Of a stretch of 5,091 bases of DNA, positions 1 through 5,091 are shown one piece after another (positions within the stretch are counted from its first letter, which is position 1; every line of letters starts with the position of its first letter). The notes under the pieces were generated by a model, which made no database searches, had not been told where the DNA came from, and saw nothing but the letters and a program-made list of their open reading frames with translations. This DNA comes from Arenicella sp. Lineage in GTDB: Bacteria > Pseudomonadota > Gammaproteobacteria > Arenicellales > Arenicellaceae. The stretch is from the NCBI GenBank assembly GCA_016763815.1, contig JAESTB010000602.1, positions 1 to 5,091 on the forward strand. The letters are read 5' to 3'. The translations under genes and the position numbers were made by a program.

Positions 1-329
1 GTGCGTTGCCCTGCCAGAATCGTAACCGTTGACGGTACGGTGGCTTCTGTGGTGTCGTTGCTCGAGAGAGTTACGGTCAGCGCTGATGTGGTGTCGGTAT
101 TGCGAGATACTGTTGCCGTGGTCGCTGCCAAACCGGCATTTTTACTGATTGAATCATTGGCAATAACAACCGACAATTCAGGAACGTCATCGTCGGCCAC
201 AGTAAGCGTATCTGTTCCGTTAGCATGTCCGGGTGCTGAGGCGGTAAAGGTGACCGTTTGTGTACCGTCTACTATTAAGTGTATTGAAGACTCATTCGAA
301 TATGTCAACGTGAGCCGGAAAAGTAGCCA
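1..329 (-). pseudogene. 5'-truncated Calx-beta repeat protein fragment, running off the left edge
   Basis: The minus strand stays open from a TAG at 332-330 to the left edge (109 codons). From about 275 downward it reads as Calx-beta repeat sequence: IVDGTQTVTFTASAPG, then GTDTLTVADDDVPELSVVIA, then SISKNAG, ATVSRNTDTTSALTVTLSS and ATVPSTVTILAGQR. This is the second half of one repeat followed by most of the next. Calx-beta repeats are beta-sandwich modules, often calcium-binding, found in large secreted or surface adhesins. No ATG lies in this frame. The only early alternative start is a TTG at 308 without a ribosome binding site, and no signal peptide precedes the repeat. The 18 codons between the TAG and position 275 do not look like Calx-beta sequence. 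I infer that the gene lost its 5' part by deletion or rearrangement; the rest lies beyond the window. The gene could instead be intact but frameshifted, although no upstream frame carries the missing repeat half. Repeat identity is fairly sure; pseudogene status is less so. Confidence 0.6.
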
Positions 330-342
330 CTAAGGCCAATAC

Positions 343-384
343 GAATAAAAGCAACTAAGTTCTTGAGGGTCAACTCAAGTTGCT
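343..384 (-). terminator. Rho-independent terminator of the operon
   Basis: Read on the minus strand, an inner stem CTTGAG / CTCAAG (379-374 with 367-362) has a six-base loop. It sits inside an outer stem AGCAA / TTGCT (384-380 with 354-350), with a seven-base bulge on the 3' side. A longer outer pairing AGCAACT / AGTTGCT (384-378 with 356-350) is an alternative that competes with the inner stem. The 3' arm runs straight into TTTTATT (350-344), the T-run expected of an intrinsic terminator. The hairpin contains the TGA of the histidine kinase gene at 372-370, so it lies exactly at the operon's end. The stem is AT-rich with a bulge, so termination may be only partial. Confidence 0.6.
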
Positions 385-1626
385 ATTAAATACCACAGAT
401 GAGCAGTACCGCTTGTCGCCTTGTAACTGCGTGTTTAATTCGCAATCAAAGCGATCACATATACGCTGCACAATACTCAGCCCTATACCAAAGCCCTTAT
501 TTTCGCGAGCCGCCGGGTTAATCGAATTGCTTACCGTGATGCGGTCGGCGTGCATGTCAACCACGATTGTTGGCGGCTCACCATGTACTACCGCGTTGCG
601 TATAAGGCTTCGCAACACCACCGACAAAACCGTACTCGGTAGCGGATAATAATGTGGCGCTAACGGTGTCGTATTGACGACAATTTCATGCGTATGAAAC
701 CCTGATTGAACCGCGATAAGCATCTTTTGTAGCGCAGCCGTCGAAGCCATTTCACTCTGTTCTACCACACGGTCACTCGCCAGCCATAAAAAGGCTTCGG
801 CAATTTCATTCATCTCAACCACTGATCGCTGCAAGCGGGCGATCGGTTTGCTTAGTTGTGTGTCTGCATCTCCAGCGATTAGGTGCAATAATTCGGCAGC
901 TGACTGTGCGACCTGTATTGGCGAGCGTAACTCATGACTGACTCCACGGTTGAATTGGTATTCACGCTCGGCAGATTTACGCACTTGCTCTAGTGCTTGC
1001 GCTAACTCATGTGCTAGAACACCGATTTCGTCCTCTGAGAATTCATTCGCTAACTCTATGACGACATGATCAAGGTCATTGTTTTGCAGTGCGTGACTCA
1101 AGCGAGATACGGGTGCAAGAGTAGACTTTGTGAGTTGACGTGCCAATAATATCGCCACCAAAGCAATGATCAGTGTCAACCCGCCAATCAGAAAAAACAG
1201 TGTGCGCTTGGTGTTACGCACAACAAGGAGGCCCTTAACATCGTATACCAGATAAACCCTGCCGGCGTTGTTTGGCAACATAAGGCTTGCGATGAACATC
1301 GCGTTGTCATCATCAAAATATTCGTGCACTCCACGGCGTTCGGCTAAGCTCGATAATGCCATAGCTGGTAAGCTGTTAGGTAGATTATCCAATGAGTCGA
1401 TGCGTTGTATGTTTCTATTAAACGGTTGCCAATCGCGTATTTCTTGTGGGTCGGCATCTTCGATGATTTGTTCAAACATCGCCTGTTCAACTTTCACTTG
1501 GTTTACAAATACTTGGTCTTCAATGACGTATACCAGCAGGAAGATTAAGGCCGCGAATAGTAGGCATAAACCTAAGGTCAGACCGACCATCGCGTTACGA
1601 ACGCGCGAGGTAATACTAATCGCCAT
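370..1626 (-). CDS. Membrane-bound sensor histidine kinase of a two-component system
   Basis: This 418-residue inner-membrane kinase is expected to autophosphorylate on histidine and pass the phosphate to the response regulator encoded just upstream. It has a membrane segment at about 12-35, a periplasmic sensor region at about 36-140 rich in acidic residues, and a second membrane segment at about 141-162. A HAMP linker (about 163-215) and a dimerisation domain follow, with the H-box FNRGVSHELRSPIQV (His231). The C-terminal ATPase domain has the N-box LIRNAVVHGE (Asn344) and a glycine box GFGIGLSIVQR (378-388). The usual D-x-G motif between these is replaced by VSNSIN (365-370), so the canonical Asp and Gly of the G1 box are not evident. 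The start is the ATG at 1626, because GGAGG lies 5 bases upstream; a GTG at 1644 would add six residues without a comparable site. It overlaps the regulator gene by 11 bases and is the operon's last gene. The signal sensed is unknown; I do not recognise the sensor region. Confidence 0.93.
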   Translation of the reverse strand: MAISITSRVRNAMVGLTLGLCLLFAALIFLLVYVIEDQVFVNQVKVEQAMFEQIIEDADPQEIRDWQPFNRNIQRIDSLDNLPNSLPAMALSSLAERRGVHEYFDDDNAMFIASLMLPNNAGRVYLVYDVKGLLVVRNTKRTLFFLIGGLTLIIALVAILLARQLTKSTLAPVSRLSHALQNNDLDHVVIELANEFSEDEIGVLAHELAQALEQVRKSAEREYQFNRGVSHELRSPIQVAQSAAELLHLIAGDADTQLSKPIARLQRSVVEMNEIAEAFLWLASDRVVEQSEMASTAALQKMLIAVQSGFHTHEIVVNTTPLAPHYYPLPSTVLSVVLRSLIRNAVVHGEPPTIVVDMHADRITVSNSINPAARENKGFGIGLSIVQRICDRFDCELNTQLQGDKRYCSSVVFNSNLS

Positions 1627-2317
1627 GCTTGCCTCCGTCGGCACTCAGTGCGAAGCCTATTCCTCGCATTGTTTTGAGCATTTTTAATGCAAACGGTTTA
1701 TCAAGCTCACGCCGTAATTCATACATGTGAGAACGAAGCGGGTCACTACTGGGAGGGTTGTCGCCCCATAGGAAAAATTCTATGTCCTGCCGAGAGACAG
1801 CATTGGGTGACGCACGCATCAACATCTCAAGAACCCGAAGGCTGGCGCGATGCAGATTCAGCACCTTGCCTCCGCGTACCGCTTGCCATTTATCCAGATT
1901 CAAACTTAGGTCTCCAACGCTAAGGGTGCGACTTCGATTTGGCGCTTGCCTGAGCTTCAATGCATCAAGTCGCATCGATAACTCCTTTAATTCGAAAGGT
2001 TTGACTAGGTAATCCCACGCACCCAACTCAAAACCGGTGGTCTTGTCCGCCAGTGAATCACGTGCGGTAAGCATTAACACTGGAGTGTCGAGCTGGTGTT
2101 CGCCACGTAGTTGACGGCACACTTCAAAACCGTCCATACGGGGCATATTAATATCCAGAATGATCGCGTCGAAGGTGTGTTCTATGGCGAGATTGAGCCC
2201 CAGCAAACCGTCGCTGGCAAAGTCAACTATGTGGCCCTGCAGCTGCAGATAATCACCAATGTTTCCAGCAATATCAGGGTTGTCTTCAATGATCAGAATT
2301 CTCATGGTGTTATTCAT
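1616..2317 (-). CDS. OmpR/PhoB-family response regulator
   Basis: This 233-residue DNA-binding regulator is the likely phosphorylation partner of the adjacent kinase. The receiver domain (about 5-120) shows the acidic pair Glu11-Asp12 in LIIEDN, the phospho-acceptor Asp55 in ILDINMPRMDG, Thr84 in LMLTARD and Lys106 in DYLVKPFEL. A winged-helix effector domain follows (about 130-226), with LHRASLRVLEMLMRASP, SRQDIEFFLWGD, the recognition-helix region LRSHMYELRRELDKPF and the final wing MRGIGFAL. Length and order are standard for the family. It starts 7 bases after the permease stop and overlaps the kinase gene by 11 bases. The start chosen is the ATG at 2317 (MNNTMRIL), where AGAG lies 5 bases upstream. 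The ATG at 2305 (MRILIIEDN) is a real alternative, with GGAG 12 bases upstream. A longer frame reaching TTG at 2386 lies inside the permease gene and is unlikely. Its target promoter is unknown, but autoregulation of this operon is plausible. Confidence 0.95.
   Translation of the reverse strand: MNNTMRILIIEDNPDIAGNIGDYLQLQGHIVDFASDGLLGLNLAIEHTFDAIILDINMPRMDGFEVCRQLRGEHQLDTPVLMLTARDSLADKTTGFELGAWDYLVKPFELKELSMRLDALKLRQAPNRSRTLSVGDLSLNLDKWQAVRGGKVLNLHRASLRVLEMLMRASPNAVSRQDIEFFLWGDNPPSSDPLRSHMYELRRELDKPFALKMLKTMRGIGFALSADGGKHGD
1632..1636 (-). promoter_or_regulatory. Ribosome binding site of the histidine kinase gene
   Basis: GGAGG lies within the last codons of the response regulator gene, 5 bases before the ATG at 1626. 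It decides the kinase start against the GTG at 1644 and fits translational coupling through the 11-base overlap. Confidence 0.8.
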
Positions 2318-2326
2318 CTCCGCTCT
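2318..2326 (-). promoter_or_regulatory. Probable ribosome binding site of the response regulator gene
   Basis: The purine-rich AGAGCGGAG directly precedes the ATG at 2317, with AGAG 5 bases away. The GGAG part is 12 bases from the alternative ATG at 2305. Neither arrangement is ideal, so the start choice here stays open between the two. Confidence 0.45.
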
Positions 2327-4793
2327 ACGAGAGTTTGACAGGTTGCCGCAGTTGACGAAAGGCAAACAGCCAACCCAGGCCGACAAAAGCCGTGCTGATC
2401 AGCGCCGTCAAGAATAGGGCGCTGCTCCAATCTAATTGGTAAGGTAAGGCGAACAAGTTCTGAAACATAAAGCCCGCGATTAGTTGTACGCCCAATAACC
2501 CTATCAGACAGGCAACCAATCCAACCACTAATTGTTCGGTGATGTTCATGGCATAGCACTGGGCGCGGCGTAAGCCGATGGCTCGCATCAAGGTGCTTTG
2601 TGTCTGCCGATTTGCGGTACTGACGAAGGCACTAGCGACAATAACCATCAAGGCGCCGGCGAGTAACAGTATCAGAGTGGTATTCATCAACCGGGTCAGC
2701 ATAACCATCATGTCTCGTATGCCTGAAATCTGGCGTTCAAGGTCGGTGATGCGCACTTGAGGGAAGGTAGCACTAATGGTACTAAGCATATTATGCGACT
2801 GATCATTAATCATAATTCCTCCCATGTAATGCTGCTCGAAGGGCGCAAGGGCATCAGCTGCAAACATAAACCAAAACATCATGCGTGAACCACCACCTTT
2901 GTATTCTCGTTGGCTACTAATGGTCGACGTTAGTAATACGTCGCCGATTTGAAAGCCGAGTTTATCCCCTAACTCAAGGCCCAAATCACTCATTACTTCG
3001 TATTCTACCGACACATCATTGCTGCCAGGGCTTGGCCAGTTACCTTGCAATAGTCCGTTGTTGGTCGGCAATTGCTCAGCCCAAGACAGACGAACCTTAG
3101 AGCGAGTTTCTTCTCGCGTGTCGCTTTCCTTTTTTAAGGCTTCATCAATCGCAACACCGTTAATGCTCACTAGCCTTGCCGACACCGTTGGGTAAAGGCC
3201 CTTAAGCTCGGCCTTACCCGTTGCTATGGCTCGTTTGAAATTATCTCGTTGCTCGGCGGGCAAACTGGTGAAAATATAGTTGCCATCGGTATCCAGCATC
3301 TGTACCTGTAGCACGTCCAGAAAACTGCCTCGTAGCGTTACCGTCATTAAAACCGCCATCATCGCAATTGATACACTGGCAAGTGGCGTAATATGCCGAC
3401 CAGGCGATCGGCCTATCGAGCGCACGGCAACTTTTATCGGGCCACGAAAGAGCCGATGCGCCTGTGCCGATACCTTACTCAGGCCCCAACCAAAGCCTAT
3501 CGACAGTATGATCAGAAATGCCACTGCGCCGACCAACATCATTGTTAGCTGACTATTATCGCTGCTGAACCACAACATACCGAATACCACAGCTCTGGCG
3601 CTCAGGGTGGTTAAATAAAATCGTTTAGGCTTTTCAATGTGACCACGCAGTACGCTGGTGACTGAGACCGAACCGAGTTGCTGTAGCTTCGGCACAACAA
3701 AGGCAATCACAGTGACTAAACCGATGCCGATAGGGCCTAGTAAATCACCTAGAGTGAGCTCTGCTACTTGCAAGGTCATGTGCGGCTGCATCACATCAAT
3801 CAACAGCGGTTGGATAAACCACCCTAGCAGACAGCCAACTAGACTCATTACTAGCGCTAACAACATCAGCTGTAAACACAGAGCCCAGGCAACGGCTTTA
3901 CGGTTCACTCCCATGCAGCGCAATACAGTAGCGGGCATCGCATAGTTGCGTACTGAGTGATCGGCCAGTGTCGCAGCGGCACCACCACACATTAATAAGA
4001 TCAAAACCAAGATGACGGTTAACATGCGTTCAGCACGCAAGCTAATGCGTGAGAATGGATGACGGCCTTTGCCGGGCCTAAGCACTTCATACTTTTGGGT
4101 AATAGAAGTGGCGAGCAATGTTTCGAGTTGCACCAGCGCCGCTTCTTCGCCGCTAATAAGGACACGGTGTTCGCCACGATTGTTGTCAATATTTACTTTT
4201 GTTTTCGCCAACGTTTCGAGGTTTACCATCGCCCTAGGCAGTGCGTGCTGGAACTGTGTTAAACGGTCAGGCTCATGCACCACTTCACCTGTCACAATCA
4301 GCCACGCACTGCCAATTTGAATTTTACCGCCGAGTTGAATATCGAGCTGATCCATCGCGCGTTGATCGAGCCACATCGAACCGTCGGTAAGACTGGCGGC
4401 ACTGAGGCTGGCTTCGCCCTCAGCAGTACGGATCACGAGTTCTCCCTGCAGAGGGTAGCCAGCAGACACGCCTTTCAGCGACACACTTTGATAAGCATTA
4501 TTAGCCATAGCGCCAGTGGTGATACTAGCGGTAACAACGGGCGGAGCGAGCCCATCTAACGCGAACAGCTCTAGTGGTAATGGCTGTTCTGCTCGTACCA
4601 CCATGGGCGCACCAAGATAACGGGCGATGTCATTATCAAGCGCTGATTGAACACTGTTAGAAAAAAAACCTAGGCTAGCCGCCACGCAGGTACAGACAAT
4701 GATACAAAGACTTAACAAGCGATTCGCCTTCTGCCCAATTGTTGGCCGACTAAGACGCTTCATTAATATGATGATTTGAGTGAACTTGTTCAT
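2325..4793 (-). CDS. YbbP-like ABC transporter permease (FtsX fold)
   Basis: This 822-residue inner-membrane protein resembles the YbbP/COG3127 permeases of about 800 residues that pair with a YbbA-type ATPase. A membrane segment at about 26-47 is followed by an extracytoplasmic domain (about 48-255) containing GVSAGYPLQGEL (108-119), a phrase typical of the family. A first FtsX-like membrane block spans about 256-380 (three segments). Further segments lie near 397-410, 416-436 and 467-487. A second extracytoplasmic domain (about 488-699) includes a GGG followed by FWFMFA (633-645). A last FtsX block at about 700-812 has three segments, giving about ten in total. The start is the ATG at 4793, two bases after the ATPase stop, with GGAGG 7 bases upstream; a TTG at 4799 is too close to that site. 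In E. coli, YbbAP is linked to the lipase/thioesterase TesA and to handling of hydrophobic molecules. The substrate here is inferred only. No frameshift is seen. Confidence 0.9.
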   Translation of the reverse strand: MNKFTQIIILMKRLSRPTIGQKANRLLSLCIIVCTCVAASLGFFSNSVQSALDNDIARYLGAPMVVRAEQPLPLELFALDGLAPPVVTASITTGAMANNAYQSVSLKGVSAGYPLQGELVIRTAEGEASLSAASLTDGSMWLDQRAMDQLDIQLGGKIQIGSAWLIVTGEVVHEPDRLTQFQHALPRAMVNLETLAKTKVNIDNNRGEHRVLISGEEAALVQLETLLATSITQKYEVLRPGKGRHPFSRISLRAERMLTVILVLILLMCGGAAATLADHSVRNYAMPATVLRCMGVNRKAVAWALCLQLMLLALVMSLVGCLLGWFIQPLLIDVMQPHMTLQVAELTLGDLLGPIGIGLVTVIAFVVPKLQQLGSVSVTSVLRGHIEKPKRFYLTTLSARAVVFGMLWFSSDNSQLTMMLVGAVAFLIILSIGFGWGLSKVSAQAHRLFRGPIKVAVRSIGRSPGRHITPLASVSIAMMAVLMTVTLRGSFLDVLQVQMLDTDGNYIFTSLPAEQRDNFKRAIATGKAELKGLYPTVSARLVSINGVAIDEALKKESDTREETRSKVRLSWAEQLPTNNGLLQGNWPSPGSNDVSVEYEVMSDLGLELGDKLGFQIGDVLLTSTISSQREYKGGGSRMMFWFMFAADALAPFEQHYMGGIMINDQSHNMLSTISATFPQVRITDLERQISGIRDMMVMLTRLMNTTLILLLAGALMVIVASAFVSTANRQTQSTLMRAIGLRRAQCYAMNITEQLVVGLVACLIGLLGVQLIAGFMFQNLFALPYQLDWSSALFLTALISTAFVGLGWLFAFRQLRQPVKLS

Positions 4794-4795
4794 CT

Positions 4796-5091
4796 TCAAA
4801 CCTCCGCGACTAAGCGGCCAGATTGCAGTTGCAACACTCGATCACAACGCAGCGCCAACGCTCTATCATGTGTCGCGATCACCATGCTGGTATTGAGTTC
4901 GCGTTGCAAAGAGAAGAGCTGATCCAGCACTGTTTCTGCCGTCAATGTGTCGAGGTTAGCCGTGGGTTCATCGGCAAACAAAATTTTAGGCTGTACGGCA
5001 AAGGCACGACACAACGCTACCCGTTGTTGTTCTCCGCCAGACAGCTGACGAGGCAAGTGCCCGATACGATCGGCTAGGCCCAATCTCTCGA
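4796..5091 (-). CDS. ABC transporter ATPase, YbbA/LolD/MacB class, C-terminal part
   Basis: The last 97 residues of an ATP-binding protein are visible; the N-terminal part with Walker A and the Q-loop lies beyond the right edge. Seen in order are the ABC signature LSGGEQQRV (5044-5018), Walker B ILFADEP with catalytic Glu (4984-4964), the D-loop ANLD, and the H-loop ATHD (His codon at 4870-4868). The end is RVLQLQSGRLVAEV. The motifs are intact, so an active ATPase is expected. The style, including a short C-terminus, fits the family that pairs with FtsX-fold permeases (YbbA, LolD, MacB). Such proteins are about 220-230 residues, so roughly 130 residues are missing. The YbbP-like partner begins two bases after its TGA, and the permease ribosome binding site overlaps this gene's last codons. 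YbbA is the best match by context; LolD cannot be excluded from this fragment alone. Confidence 0.92.
   Translation of the reverse strand, partial: ERLGLADRIGHLPRQLSGGEQQRVALCRAFAVQPKILFADEPTANLDTLTAETVLDQLFSLQRELNTSMVIATHDRALALRCDRVLQLQSGRLVAEV
4801..4805 (-). promoter_or_regulatory. Ribosome binding site of the permease gene
   Basis: GGAGG lies inside the last codons of the ATPase gene, 7 bases before the ATG at 4793. It favours that ATG over a TTG at 4799, which would leave only one base of spacing. It also suggests coupled translation of ATPase and permease. Confidence 0.8.

Noticed and set aside
1..333. Plus-strand open frame of 110 codons at the left edge
   Set aside because: Its amino acid pattern is low-complexity and unlike any family I know, while the minus strand of the same stretch gives clear Calx-beta repeat sequence. 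It is a shadow.
1627..1644. GTG start for the histidine kinase at 1644
   Set aside because: The GGAGG at 1636-1632 lies downstream of it and properly serves the ATG at 1626.
1268..1687. Plus-strand open frame of 139 codons opposite the histidine kinase and regulator
   Set aside because: It is antisense to the kinase sensor region and the end of the regulator, with a Cys/Ser/Arg-rich composition typical of shadow frames.
2318..2386. N-terminal extension of the response regulator to a TTG at 2386
   Set aside because: The extension lies inside the permease gene, has no family similarity and would add 23 residues before a standard receiver domain.
2314..2559. Minus-strand open frame of 81 codons overlapping the end of the permease gene
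   Set aside because: It lies wholly in another frame of the well-supported permease membrane block and shows no domain signal.
2641..2710. Repeated ATAACCATCA at 2641 and 2701
   Set aside because: A ten-base repeat inside one coding region, 60 bases apart, encoding similar hydrophobic Met/Val stretches; chance and protein constraint explain it.
2325..4793. MacB or LolC/E identity for the permease
   Set aside because: At 822 residues with about ten membrane segments and two outer domains it is too long for MacB (four segments) or LolC/E (about 400 residues); YbbP fits better.
4794..4799. TTG start for the permease at 4799
   Set aside because: It leaves one base between GGAGG and the start, whereas the ATG at 4793 has ideal spacing of 7 bases.

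Overview
The window holds the 3' end of a compact four-gene operon, read entirely on the minus strand (right to left), followed by a terminator and a broken fragment of an unrelated repeat-protein gene. Base composition looks mid-range, and the protein styles (a YbbA/YbbP-type ABC exporter, an OmpR-type regulator, Calx-beta repeats) suggest a Gram-negative bacterium. A gammaproteobacterium, perhaps marine, is most likely; this is inferred from protein style, not from a marker gene.

Layout from the operon's 5' side: (1) 5091-4796, the C-terminal part of an ABC ATPase of the YbbA/LolD/MacB class, cut by the window edge. (2) 4793-2325, an 822-residue YbbP-like (FtsX-fold) permease with about ten membrane segments and two large extracytoplasmic regions. 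(3) 2317-1616, an OmpR/PhoB-family response regulator. (4) 1626-370, a membrane sensor histidine kinase. Gaps are 2 and 7 bases, and the last two genes overlap by 11 bases, so translational coupling is likely. No promoter is visible; it should lie beyond the right edge, upstream of the ATPase. A hairpin with a T-run overlaps the stop codon of the kinase gene and closes the operon.

Reading of the system: the ATPase and permease form an envelope transporter that probably moves or extracts hydrophobic or lipid-like molecules. The two-component pair in the same transcript probably controls it, or is controlled by its activity. This recalls the Bce-type detoxification modules of Firmicutes, but is built from a YbbAP-type transporter and a kinase with its own periplasmic domain of about 105 residues. 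The link is inferred from gene order only.

Beyond the terminator (1-329, minus) an open frame encodes Calx-beta repeat sequence with no start codon. It begins in mid-repeat at about 275 and runs off the left edge. It looks like a 5'-truncated remnant of a large surface or adhesin protein. All plus-strand open frames look like shadows. I see no RNA genes, insertion sequences or CRISPR arrays.
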